Origin: Mycoplasma sp. CAG:776
GTDB lineage: Bacteria; Bacillota_I; Bacilli_A; RF39; UBA660
DNA length: 35,131 bases
Direction of reading: 5' to 3'
NCBI GenBank assembly: GCA_000438195.1
Contig: FR903052.1
Span: forward strand, 1-35,131
A model generated the notes under the pieces. It saw only the letters and a list, made by a program, of their open reading frames with translations, was not told the DNA's origin and searched no databases. Shown here piece by piece: positions 1 to 6,199 of the stretch; the stretch's first letter is position 1; every line of letters begins with the position of its first letter. A program made the position numbers and the translations under genes.

Positions 1-375
1 AGTAGTAGTGTAAATCCAACATTTAAGTGTAGTAATAGTAATGATTTATATACGAGTTTATCAAGTAGTAAAGGAAATAGGAAATTAAGCAATCCAATAG
101 GATTAATAACCGCTGATGAAGTAATAATGGGTGGATTACCATGGAATGGAACTACAGCAAGTAATTATTTATATACAGGTCAAGCTTATTGGACTATGAC
201 TCCGTATCGCGTTGACTCTCTCGGTGGTGTTGATGTGTTCAGTGTGGATTCGACTGGCGCTCTCCACAGCAGCTTTGTGGATAGCATGTTCGGTGTGCGT
301 CCAGTAATAAATCTTTCGGCTGATGTAAAAGTAACAGGAAGCGGAACAGCAGGGGATCCATTTGTAGTTTTATAA
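1..375 (+). CDS. C-terminal part of surface protein with DUF6273-like variable domain (5' truncated by window)
   Basis: The frame is open from base 1 to the TAA at 373-375, giving 124 residues with no start, so the gene begins outside the window. The order is a Ser/Asn-rich stretch, the motif NPIGLITADEV (about residues 31-41), YLYTG..YWTMTPY, a variable core, then GVRPVINLSADV and a GSGTAGDPFVV ending. From memory this matches the WLRSP/YWTMSPY...GVRPVINL tail (DUF6273-like) of many Firmicute surface proteins, some of which carry a pilin-like N terminus. The 35 codons 199-303 contain 57 G+C of 105 bases, far above the surroundings, and most variable codons have the form NNY. The segment corresponds to the orphan cassettes at 33649 and 34998. 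The function is unknown; a C-type-lectin-like binding fold is a guess. Confidence 0.75.
   Translation, partial: SSSVNPTFKCSNSNDLYTSLSSSKGNRKLSNPIGLITADEVIMGGLPWNGTTASNYLYTGQAYWTMTPYRVDSLGGVDVFSVDSTGALHSSFVDSMFGVRPVINLSADVKVTGSGTAGDPFVVL
199..303 (+). other. GC-rich hypervariable segment inside the first gene
   Basis: The codons between the conserved TPY and GVRP motifs align one to one with the orphan cassettes. At many positions where a cassette has AAC or AAT this copy has another NNY codon (CGC, CTC, GGT, GAT, ACT, AGC), while framework codons such as GTG TTC, GTG, TCG and GGC are kept. This is the look of a diversity-generating variable repeat or of a recombined cassette. Confidence 0.6.
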
Positions 376-424
376 ACTACAAATGATAGTGAACACTCGT
401 AGTAAGTGTAGCAATGTTGTGATA

Positions 425-444
425 CAAAATGACTTTTCATTTTG
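425..444. repeat. Perfect 8-bp hairpin after the surface protein gene
   Basis: CAAAATGA and TCATTTTG flank a CTTT loop. There is no T tract on the plus side, so it is either a weak terminator or a processing hairpin downstream of the variable surface gene. Confidence 0.4.
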
Positions 445-523
445 ATAATCAAACTGTGTATTTAATTGGATTTTGTAAATATTTTAAAGTCTCAATAATG
501 AACGGGTAAATAGATAAATTGCC

Positions 524-892
524 ATGAAGTCCAGGAGGGAGAATGGCAATGGAAAGAAATGGAGTAATAAGATTCGAAAGAAAAATATTTTAAAGTTAAG
601 AATAAATATAAAAGATTTTATTGTTTTGATTAAATCTGGAAGTTTTTGGAATGTTTTTTATAGTGATGCTTTTCTCATTCACATCATTATGGGATATTCA
701 GTTAAAAATAATAGAGTGGGTTTTCCTTCTAAAGTTTTATCTAAAGTCTTAAATAAGGTTAGCGCTCTAAATATAAATTATATATTAGTATATGAGTTAG
801 ATAATATTGTCAAATATGAGTATTTATCTAATTTATATACTTTTTATTTGTATAATTATAGGAAAGATATTGAACTTAAAAGATATAGCTGA
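524..892 (+). CDS. Small hypothetical protein, possible distant MutS domain I relative, 5' end probably frameshifted
   Basis: The 122-residue frame has no ribosome site before its ATG at 524. A strong AGGAGG (533-538) instead precedes ATGs at 543 and 549 in another frame, which reads MAMERNGVIRFERKIF and stops at 591. Losing one base near the A-run at 581-585 would join the two frames, so the native protein probably starts at 549 and continues as NIRKKNILKLRINIKDF. The middle (FYSDAFLIHIIMGY, then GFPSKVLSKVLNKVSALNINYILV) faintly resembles the N-terminal mismatch-recognition domain of MutS (F..DA, GFP, L.K), without any ATPase. That similarity is a weak impression from memory. The gene lies between the surface protein gene and the lysozyme gene, on the same strand. 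Confidence 0.45.
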   Translation: MKSRRENGNGKKWSNKIRKKNILKLRINIKDFIVLIKSGSFWNVFYSDAFLIHIIMGYSVKNNRVGFPSKVLSKVLNKVSALNINYILVYELDNIVKYEYLSNLYTFYLYNYRKDIELKRYS

Positions 893-916
893 TATTATAT
901 TGTAGAGGTTGTATTT

Positions 917-2089
917 ATGAAAAGATTTGTAATTATTTTAAGCGTATTATTATTAGTTGGTTGTGGTAATAAAGTTAGTGATGAGATTCCTAAAGGTGCT
1001 TTTATTGATTTGAAGTTAGAAGATATAGAAGTATTTGAAGAAATGTATGTTACTGATTTAGTTCATGATACCAATGTTAAAATTGAAGATTATAAATTAG
1101 ATACAGATGTGATTGGTGAAAAAGATATTGAATTTTATTATACTTATGAGGGTAAGAAATATATTTATCAGACTACTATTCAAGTTGTTGATACTGTGGA
1201 ACCTAAGATATTTGGAAGTAGTTCTAAAACAGTTAAAGTGGGTTATGAGGGCAATCTATGTAATAGTGTAACTTATGGGGATAATTATGATGGACAACCA
1301 GAGTGTCATGTAGAAGGGGATTATGATTTTAATAAGGTTGGAAAATATAATATTGAAATTGTTGTTACTGATGTAAGCGGAAATAGTACAAATTATAAAA
1401 TGACTTTAAATGTAGTAGATGAGATAAAGTCTAATAATAATAGTGGTGGTGGTAGTAGTAAACTTCAATTTAGTGATGCTTATGAGAGATATAAAACTGA
1501 TTCTACCGAACTTGGTATTGATGTTTCTGAGTGGCAGGGTGATGTTGATTATGAGAAAGTTAAAGAAGCAGGAGTAACGTTTGTTATGATGCGTATTGGA
1601 GTTAAACTTGACAGCGGTGAAGAACCGGCTTTAGACAAACAATTTTTAAATAATATTAAGAATGCTAAGGAAGCTGGATTAAAAGTTGGTGTTTATGTTT
1701 ACAGTAAAGCTTTATCTAGTGAGGAAGCAATAGAAGAAGCTGAGTGGGTAATAGAACAATTAGATGGAGAGAGTTTGGATTTGCCAATTGTGTTTGATTG
1801 GGAGATATGGAGTAATTGGAATAGTTATCATCTGTCTTTTCATGAATTAAATAAAATGGCTCATTCTTTCGTGGAAACTGTAGAGGAAAAGGGTTATGAA
1901 GGAATGCTTTATGGTAGTAAGTTTTATTTAGAAAATTTTTGGGACGATGAAGATTTTGAACATATTTGGCTTGCTCATTATGCCAGTGAAACTAGTTATG
2001 AGGAATATATGATGTGGCAATTTAGTAATGTAGGTAGAATTGATGGAATTTATGGTGATGTTGATTTAAATGTGATGGTTGTAGATTAA
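917..2089 (+). CDS. Lipoprotein with Ig-like region and GH25 lysozyme domain
   Basis: The 390-residue protein starts with a lipoprotein signal (LLLVGC, Cys16), so it should be anchored to the outer membrane leaflet after lipidation. Residues about 30-168 form one or two bacterial Ig-like/DUF5011-type beta domains (TVEPKIFG, VTDVSGNS are typical), followed by a Ser/Gly linker. From about 198 to the end is a GH25 (Lyc muramidase) domain: GIDVSEWQG carries the conserved Asp202, and FDWEIW carries Asp294 and Glu296 of the catalytic pair. GH25 enzymes cleave the MurNAc-GlcNAc bond of peptidoglycan. The length and the YGDVDLNVM ending fit a complete domain. The start is preceded by GAGGTTG. The likely role is wall remodelling or turnover by the cell itself. 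Confidence 0.9.
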   Translation: MKRFVIILSVLLLVGCGNKVSDEIPKGAFIDLKLEDIEVFEEMYVTDLVHDTNVKIEDYKLDTDVIGEKDIEFYYTYEGKKYIYQTTIQVVDTVEPKIFGSSSKTVKVGYEGNLCNSVTYGDNYDGQPECHVEGDYDFNKVGKYNIEIVVTDVSGNSTNYKMTLNVVDEIKSNNNSGGGSSKLQFSDAYERYKTDSTELGIDVSEWQGDVDYEKVKEAGVTFVMMRIGVKLDSGEEPALDKQFLNNIKNAKEAGLKVGVYVYSKALSSEEAIEEAEWVIEQLDGESLDLPIVFDWEIWSNWNSYHLSFHELNKMAHSFVETVEEKGYEGMLYGSKFYLENFWDDEDFEHIWLAHYASETSYEEYMMWQFSNVGRIDGIYGDVDLNVMVVD

Positions 2090-2121
2090 CTTTATTTATT
2101 AAGAAAATAATGTAAAAAAGC

Positions 2122-2148
2122 TTGTGTTTTGGGAACTTTTGTGATAAT
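2122..2148 (+). promoter_or_regulatory. Probable rplK-rplA promoter
   Basis: GATAAT (2143-2148, within GTGATAATAT) lies 15 bases after TTGTGT (2122-2127). The spacing is short, so the -35 assignment is uncertain. A 7-bp hairpin TGCAAAA/TTTTGCA (2157-2175) follows near the expected transcription start. Confidence 0.45.
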
Positions 2149-2188
2149 ATCAATATTGCAAAAGTTTTTTTTGCATAAGTTTTAGTAT

Positions 2189-2220
2189 GTGGGAGGGAAT
2201 GCGGATTTGCCCTAGACCAC
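2189..2220 (+). promoter_or_regulatory. Probable r-protein L1-binding leader of rplK-rplA
   Basis: GTGG (2189-2192) pairs with CCAC (2217-2220), and GGG (2195-2197) pairs with CCC (2210-2212). The asymmetric internal loop is GA against TAGA. This helix-loop-helix matches the mRNA site by which L1 represses its own operon, mimicking its 23S rRNA site. It sits about 35 bases before the rplK start, as expected for translational autoregulation. Confidence 0.6.
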
Positions 2221-2255
2221 TACCTTGAAAATATTAATTATTAGGAGGTGTTTTC

Positions 2256-2843
2256 ATGGCAAAAGAAATCACAAGAAGAATTAAACTTCAAATTGAAGCA
2301 GGAAAAGCTACACCAGCTCCACCAGTTGGTACTGTTTTAGGTCCAGCAGGTGTTAATTTACAAGAGTTCTGTACAAAATTTAATGATGCAACTAGAGATA
2401 AAATGGGTGATGTAGTTCCTTGTGAGATTACTGTTTATGATGATAGAAGTTTTGATTTCGTTTTAAAAACTCCACCAGCAGCATTTTTACTTAAGAAAGC
2501 TGCTAAGATTCAGAAAGGTTCAACTAAAGGTGCTAATGAAATTGCTGCAACTATTACGAAAGATGAATTACGTAAGATTGCAGAGACCAAATTACCTGAT
2601 TTAAATGCTTATGATGTAGAAGCTGCAATGAATATCATTGAAGGTACTGCTCGTAATATGGGTATTGCTGTTAAAGGCTTAAATGATAAAGAATTAGCAG
2701 AACAAGCTGCAGAAGCTCGTAAAGAAGAAGCAGAAATGGCAAAACGTGATGCTGAACTTGCTGAAATGGAAGCAGAAGTAAAAGAATTTAATGCTGATGT
2801 TCCAGTTGTTGGAGAAGAAGAAAAACAAGAAGAAGAAAATTAA
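2256..2843 (+). CDS. rplK: 50S ribosomal protein L11 with acidic C-terminal extension
   Basis: The first ~140 residues are classical L11: KLQIEAGKATPAPPVGTVLGP at the start, PPAAFLLKKAA in the middle and NIIEGTARNMGIAVKG at the end. L11 binds the GTPase-associated region of 23S rRNA and supports factor-dependent GTP hydrolysis. Ordinary bacterial L11 is about 141 residues. This one has 195, with an extra ~53-residue Glu/Ala/Lys-rich tail (NDKELAEQAAEARKEEAE...) that looks helical or coiled-coil and ends in EEEKQEEEN. AGGAGGTG precedes the ATG. It is the first gene of the rplK-rplA operon behind the L1-type leader. Confidence 0.96.
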   Translation: MAKEITRRIKLQIEAGKATPAPPVGTVLGPAGVNLQEFCTKFNDATRDKMGDVVPCEITVYDDRSFDFVLKTPPAAFLLKKAAKIQKGSTKGANEIAATITKDELRKIAETKLPDLNAYDVEAAMNIIEGTARNMGIAVKGLNDKELAEQAAEARKEEAEMAKRDAELAEMEAEVKEFNADVPVVGEEEKQEEEN

Positions 2844-2899
2844 TTTAAATATATTGTTTACAAATCCGCTTTTAATAAACCACAGTTAGGAGGGAAATT

Positions 2900-3598
2900 A
2901 TGAAAAAACACGGTAAGAAATATGTGGAAGCATCAAAGAAAATTGATAAAAGTAAGTTATATAGTTTAGAAGAAGCAATTTCTTTAGTTAAAGAAACAAG
3001 TGTTGCTAATTTTGACAGTACTGTTGAAGTTGCTATAAAACTTAATATTGATGCGAAGAAATCTGATCAAAATTTAAGAGGAAGTTTTGTTTTACCAAAT
3101 GGTACTGGTAAGAAAAAAAGAGTCTTAGTTATTGCTAAAGGAGAAGCTGCTGCAAAAGCAAAAGAAGCTGGAGCAGACTTTGTTGGTGATAAAGATATGA
3201 TTGATAAGATTTCTCAAGAAAACTGGTTTGAATATGATGTAATCGTTGCTACTCCAGATATGATGCCTGAACTTGGTAAAATTGGTAAAGTTTTAGGACC
3301 TAAAGGTTTAATGCCAAACCCTAAAACTGGTACGGTTACAACTGATGTTGTAAAAGCAATTGAAGATATCAATAAAGGTATGGTTAGTTATAAGAATGAT
3401 TCTTATGGTAATATTCATACAATTATTGGTAAGGTATCATTTGATAATGATAAGTTAGCAGAAAATCTTAAATATGTCGTAACAAGTGTTGCTAAAGCTA
3501 AACCAGCTAGTGTTAAGGGTGTTTTTATTAATAATATTTCTATTACTAGTACAATGGGTCCTGGTGTTAGAGTAGATAAAAATTCTTTTGACATTTAA
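2900..3598 (+). CDS. rplA: 50S ribosomal protein L1
   Basis: The 232 residues are of standard length for L1. They begin KKHGKKYVEASKKIDKSKLY and contain the signature ATPDMMPELGKIGKVLGPKGLMPNPKTGTVT, given here only as family recognition of residues about 120-150. L1 forms the L1 stalk and moves deacylated tRNA out of the E site. It is also the translational repressor of its own operon through the leader at 2189-2220. AGGAGGG precedes the ATG. The final codons contain the -35 box of the downstream rplJ promoter. Confidence 0.97.
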   Translation: MKKHGKKYVEASKKIDKSKLYSLEEAISLVKETSVANFDSTVEVAIKLNIDAKKSDQNLRGSFVLPNGTGKKKRVLVIAKGEAAAKAKEAGADFVGDKDMIDKISQENWFEYDVIVATPDMMPELGKIGKVLGPKGLMPNPKTGTVTTDVVKAIEDINKGMVSYKNDSYGNIHTIIGKVSFDNDKLAENLKYVVTSVAKAKPASVKGVFINNISITSTMGPGVRVDKNSFDI

Positions 3599-3616
3599 TT
3601 AAAGTTATAATATAAT
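3588..3616 (+). promoter_or_regulatory. rplJ-rplL promoter overlapping the rplA stop
   Basis: A consensus promoter: TTGACA (3588-3593), 17 bases, TATAAT (3611-3616). The -35 box is inside the last rplA codons. It gives rplJL its own transcript starting at about 3623, just before the L10 leader. Confidence 0.85.
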
Positions 3617-3622
3617 ACAAGT

Positions 3623-3740
3623 ATAAAAAAGCGAACCAAAGACAGTAGGGAGGTAACTTTAATAATCCTACCGAGGGGAGACTTAAAAAACTTCTTTTTT
3701 AAGCTTCCCAAAAGGAAGCTTTTTTAAATATTTAAGGAGG
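3623..3740 (+). ncRNA. L10 leader with attenuator upstream of rplJ
   Basis: The leader carries CCAAAGACAGTAGG, a paired GTAGG/CCTAC element and CCGAGG, the landmarks of the Firmicute L10 leader (Rfam L10_leader type) bound by L10(L12)4. Two hairpins follow that cannot coexist. CTTAAAAAA (3682-3690) pairs with TTTTTTAAG (3695-3703). AAGCTTCC (3701-3708) pairs with GGAAGCTT (3714-3721) and is followed by a T run, which makes it an intrinsic terminator. The design points to transcription attenuation of rplJL by excess L10 complex. Confidence 0.85.
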
Positions 3741-3745
3741 AGAAT

Positions 3746-4237
3746 ATGGCAAGTAGCAAAATCTTAGAATCTAAGAAGTTAATTGTTAGTGAAATTACTG
3801 ATAAGATTAAGAATAGCGAATCTGTTGTTTTATTTGAATATCAAGGTTTAACAGTAGCTGAGGTTAGCGAACTTAGAAAAAAACTTAGAGAAGCTCAAGG
3901 TGAAGTTCGAGTTTATAAGAATACTCTTTTAAAAAGAGCTTTAGATGACTTGAGTATTGATCTTAATGGTTTCTTAGAGGGACCAAATGCTATTATGTTT
4001 GGTGTTGAGTTACTTGAACCAATTAAAGTTATTGCTGAATTTGCAAAGAAACATGATAAAATGAAAATTCGTGTTGGTATCATTAATGGTGATGTTGCAG
4101 AATTAAGCGTAATTAATGAATATGCTTCTATTCCATCTTATGAAGGACTTTTAACACAACTTGCAGCTGGTATGATGGAACATGTAAGAAATTTAGCAAT
4201 TGGTTTAAATATGTATGCCGAAAATTTAGAAAATTAG
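3746..4237 (+). CDS. rplJ: 50S ribosomal protein L10
   Basis: This 163-residue protein has the usual L10 length. It shows the N-terminal ribosome-binding half (SVVLFEYQGLTVAEVSELRKKLREA and YKNTLLKRAL) and the C-terminal helix that carries L12 dimers (LTQLAAGMMEHVRNLAIGLN). L10 anchors the L7/L12 stalk to 23S rRNA next to L11. AAGGAGGAGA precedes the ATG. It is co-transcribed with rplL, 16 bases downstream, and is probably autoregulated through the leader just upstream. Confidence 0.97.
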   Translation: MASSKILESKKLIVSEITDKIKNSESVVLFEYQGLTVAEVSELRKKLREAQGEVRVYKNTLLKRALDDLSIDLNGFLEGPNAIMFGVELLEPIKVIAEFAKKHDKMKIRVGIINGDVAELSVINEYASIPSYEGLLTQLAAGMMEHVRNLAIGLNMYAENLEN

Positions 4238-4253
4238 AAAGGATTGAGGAAAA

Positions 4254-4619
4254 ATGGCAAAAATTACAAAAGATGAATTTATTAGTGCTTTAAAAGAAAT
4301 GACTATTCTTGAAGTTAAAGAATTAGTTGATGCAATGAAAGAAGAATTTGGTGTTGATCCAAGTGCTGTTGCAGTAGCTGCTGCTCCTGCTGCAGTTGAA
4401 GAAGCTGGTTCAGCTAATAAAACAGTAGTTCTTAAGAATGCTGGTGGAAATAAAATTGCTGTTATCAAAATTATTAAAGAAATCACTGGTCTTGGATTAG
4501 TTGAGGCTAAAGGAATTGCTGATAATGGTGGTAACTTAAAAGAAAATATTCCTGCTGATGAAGCTGAAGCACTAAAGAAACAATTAGAAGAAGCTGGCGC
4601 AGAAGTAGAGCTAGTTTAA
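4254..4619 (+). CDS. rplL: 50S ribosomal protein L7/L12
   Basis: The 121 residues show the N-terminal dimerisation helix (LKEMTILEVKELVDAMKEEFGV), the Ala/Val-rich hinge (PSAVAVAAAPAAVEEA) and the C-terminal factor-binding domain (NKIAVIKIIKEITGLGLVEAK, then LKKQLEEAGAEVELV). L12 recruits EF-Tu and EF-G to the ribosome. GGATTGAGG precedes the ATG. In Bacillus this gene is followed after a short gap by rpoB; here an intrinsic terminator and an unrelated small membrane gene follow. Confidence 0.97.
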   Translation: MAKITKDEFISALKEMTILEVKELVDAMKEEFGVDPSAVAVAAAPAAVEEAGSANKTVVLKNAGGNKIAVIKIIKEITGLGLVEAKGIADNGGNLKENIPADEAEALKKQLEEAGAEVELV

Positions 4620-4624
4620 TATTG

Positions 4625-4645
4625 GACCCTTTTGGGTCTTTTTAT
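4625..4645 (+). terminator. Intrinsic terminator of rplJL
   Basis: GACCC (4625-4629), loop TTTT, GGGTC (4634-4638), then a T run. Confidence 0.85.
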
Positions 4646-4668
4646 TTAGAAAAAATAATAAATTTCAC

Positions 4669-4700
4669 TTGACAAAAATGCTTGGGGGGGGGGATATACT
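4669..4700 (+). promoter_or_regulatory. Promoter with G10 homopolymer in its spacer (phase-variation candidate)
   Basis: TTGACA (4669-4674) and TATACT (4695-4700) are separated by 20 bases: AAAATGCTT, ten G (4684-4693), A. Other good promoters in the window use 17 bases. Loss of three G would restore 17. The start of transcription would fall right at the AGGTGG ribosome site, in line with the short leaders seen elsewhere here. Confidence 0.7.
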
Positions 4701-4716
4701 TATTGTAGGTGGTATT

Positions 4717-5043
4717 ATGAATTATTATTTTTTAATAATGTTGTTTTGGGGAATTTTGGCATTGATGATTGGAATTGTTTTAAAAAATAAGACGATGAGA
4801 TATAATTCCATTGCTTGTTTGAAAGAAGAAATTAAGATTTTAGAAGCGAAGATAACTTATAATAAAAGTAAAATTAATGCGGCAAATGAAATAGAGATTA
4901 ATAATTTAATTTATGAGGATACTATTCGTGTTCAAAGTTTGGAAGATGAAATACAGTATAGAATTATTCATTATATGTTATTATTTGCTTTAATTATGTC
5001 TGTTGTTATTTATTTTATTTGGTTTTATAATTCTATTAGTTAA
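4717..5043 (+). CDS. Small membrane protein with two TM helices and a coiled-coil loop, probably phase-variable
   Basis: The start chosen is the ATG at 4717, preceded by AGGTGG (4707-4712), giving 108 residues. The longer frame from TTG at 4669 would translate the promoter and G tract and is unlikely. The protein has an N-terminal TM helix (YYFLIMLFWGILALMIGIVL), a charged, helical middle of about 55 residues (EEIKILEAKI...ESLEDEI-like heptads) and a second TM helix (LLFALIMSVVIYFIWFY). I do not recognise the family. Expression is probably set by the G10 tract between the -35 and -10 boxes. It replaces rpoB as the gene after rplL. Confidence 0.7.
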   Translation: MNYYFLIMLFWGILALMIGIVLKNKTMRYNSIACLKEEIKILEAKITYNKSKINAANEIEINNLIYEDTIRVQSLEDEIQYRIIHYMLLFALIMSVVIYFIWFYNSIS

Positions 5044-5051
5044 GAAAAAGA

Positions 5052-5080
5052 TTGCTTTTTTTCTATTAAATAGGTATAAT
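5052..5080 (+). promoter_or_regulatory. Promoter of the 89-residue membrane protein gene
   Basis: TTGCTT (5052-5057), 17 bases, TATAAT (5075-5080). The ATG is only 20 bases after the -10 box, with AGGAGAG between them. Confidence 0.75.
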
Positions 5081-5099
5081 TGATAATAGGAGAGAAAGT

Positions 5100-5369
5100 A
5101 TGAAGAAGAATATTAAAAAAGGTGATATTATAAAAATTGTTATTTTAGCTCTTATTATTATTTGGATTATTATTTTTTTCATTGATTATTTTAGGGCTAG
5201 ACAATCTAAAACACCTATATTTTGTATATCAGAACAAACAAAAGAATATGATGATGGTACTGTTTATTCTTGTACAGGTCTTGGTTATAAGATGTATAAG
5301 TATGATCGAAGTAGTATCGATGCTAGTGTGGAATTTGGACCATTCTTTATTCAAGAAAGAACTGAGTAG
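5100..5369 (+). CDS. Small single-pass membrane protein, hypothetical
   Basis: The 89 residues consist of a basic N terminus (MKKNIKKGDIIK), one long TM helix (IVILALIIIWIIIFFIDYF) and an outside domain of about 55 residues with two cysteines (IFCISEQ and YSCTGLGYKMYKYDR) and an EFGPFF motif. Short proteins with a DDGTV.. C.GLGYK.YKY pattern occur in related uncultured Firmicutes as far as I recall, but no function is known. The two Cys could form a disulfide outside the cell. AGGAGAG precedes the ATG. The stop codon is part of the terminator hairpin. Confidence 0.75.
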   Translation: MKKNIKKGDIIKIVILALIIIWIIIFFIDYFRARQSKTPIFCISEQTKEYDDGTVYSCTGLGYKMYKYDRSSIDASVEFGPFFIQERTE

Positions 5370-5380
5370 TTCTTTTTTTT
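5358..5380 (+). terminator. Intrinsic terminator overlapping the stop codon
   Basis: AGAACT (5358-5363), loop GAGT, AGTTCT (5368-5373), then seven T. The TAG stop (5367-5369) lies at the edge of the loop. Confidence 0.85.
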
Positions 5381-5388
5381 CGTTTCTA

Positions 5389-5397
5389 TGTTATAAT
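5389..5397 (+). promoter_or_regulatory. Extended -10 promoter of the pilin-like pair
   Basis: TATAAT (5392-5397) is preceded by TGT, an extended -10. No good -35 is visible because the region overlaps the upstream terminator's T run. Confidence 0.5.
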
Positions 5398-5417
5398 AGT
5401 TATTGTGGTGATGAATA

Positions 5418-5822
5418 ATGATTCAGAATAAACATGGTTGGGGACTTAAAGAAATGTTAATTCTTTCGGGGATTTTAATGCTATTTTTGGTCATTGCTAT
5501 TTATTATATTTATACTTTATATCAAAGTTTAGATATGGAAGTAGCATCTAACAATTATACTGAACTTGAAGAAAAATTAGAATATAATGCAAATATTTAT
5601 TTGAAAGATTACTACGATAAAAATTTGAATAGTACAGGAGTTACTATTACAAGAAGTCTTCTTCGTACTTATGATTTAGATGTTGATTTAGAAGATAATA
5701 AAGGCAGAGCTTGCAGCGGTTATGTAATTGCTAAGAAAAGTCATGGTGAAGAGCAAATTGATGCTTATATATCTTGTCCTGATTATACAACTGACGGTTA
5801 TGAAGATTGGAGAAGTTCATGA
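5418..5822 (+). CDS. Pilin-like secreted/membrane protein, paralogue 1
   Basis: This 134-residue protein begins MIQNKHGWGLKEMLILSG and then a hydrophobic stretch to about residue 32. This resembles a class III prepilin leader: Gly7, a bulky residue at +1 (Trp instead of Phe) and Glu at +5. The rest is a helical N-terminal spine (ELEEKLEYNANIYLKDYYD) and a small C-terminal domain with CSGYVI and a SCPDYTTDGY ending. The next gene has the same features (CSGYVI, TCSHYTTLDY), so the two are paralogues. Function could be a minor pilin or surface component, but no pilus assembly genes are in the window. The two genes overlap by four bases (ATGA). Confidence 0.65.
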   Translation: MIQNKHGWGLKEMLILSGILMLFLVIAIYYIYTLYQSLDMEVASNNYTELEEKLEYNANIYLKDYYDKNLNSTGVTITRSLLRTYDLDVDLEDNKGRACSGYVIAKKSHGEEQIDAYISCPDYTTDGYEDWRSS

Positions 5823-6175
5823 GAAAAACTAAGATTTTATTTATTATATGGGCTATTTTAGTTATAGTTATTGTTGGTTTACTTACAACTATGGGATTTA
5901 TTTTGGAAAATAAAAATGAGAAATATCATGAATTAGAAGAAAAAATAGTAGAGAGTGCTACAAAATATATTACGGATCAAGTTATTTTGGAAGAGAATGA
6001 AAAAATTATTTTAGATGTTTTAAAATTAATCGAAGATGGTTATTTAGATTCATTAGATGTAGAAAATGATACATGTTCTGGTTATGTTATTGTTGAAAAT
6101 AAAGGGACTTATGAGTATTCTCCTTTTATTACTTGTTCTCATTACACTACTCTTGATTATGATAAAAACAAATAA
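5819..6175 (+). CDS. Pilin-like membrane protein, paralogue 2
   Basis: The ATG at 5819 overlaps the upstream TGA (ATGA) and follows GGAGAA at a proper distance. A TTG at 5807 is a worse start. The 118 residues have one TM helix (ILFIIWAILVIVIVGLLTTMGFIL), a helical stretch (KYHELEEKIVESATKYI) and a C-terminal part with CSGYVIVENKG and ITCSHYTTLDYDK that matches the upstream protein. Unlike it, there is no Gly-x4-Glu prepilin site, so it may stay as a simple signal-anchor protein. It is translationally coupled to its paralogue, suggesting a hetero-oligomer. Confidence 0.65.
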   Translation: MRKTKILFIIWAILVIVIVGLLTTMGFILENKNEKYHELEEKIVESATKYITDQVILEENEKIILDVLKLIEDGYLDSLDVENDTCSGYVIVENKGTYEYSPFITCSHYTTLDYDKNK

Positions 6176-6199
6176 AAAAGATCGGATATTCGGTCTTTT
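6176..6199. terminator. Bidirectional terminator between convergent genes
   Basis: AAAAGA (6176-6181) pairs with TCTTTT (6194-6199) around a CGGA/TTCG core with G-T pairs. A/T runs on both sides serve both the plus pilin-like operon and the minus ABC gene, whose stop lies at 6198-6200. Confidence 0.7.

Noticed and set aside
1..375. A complete diversity-generating retroelement
   Set aside because: No reverse transcriptase or Avd gene lies in the window, and cassette differences are not limited to A positions. Kept only as a hypothesis.
4669..4716. TTG start at 4669 for the small membrane protein
   Set aside because: It would translate the -35 box and G tract and has no ribosome site; ATG 4717 has AGGTGG.
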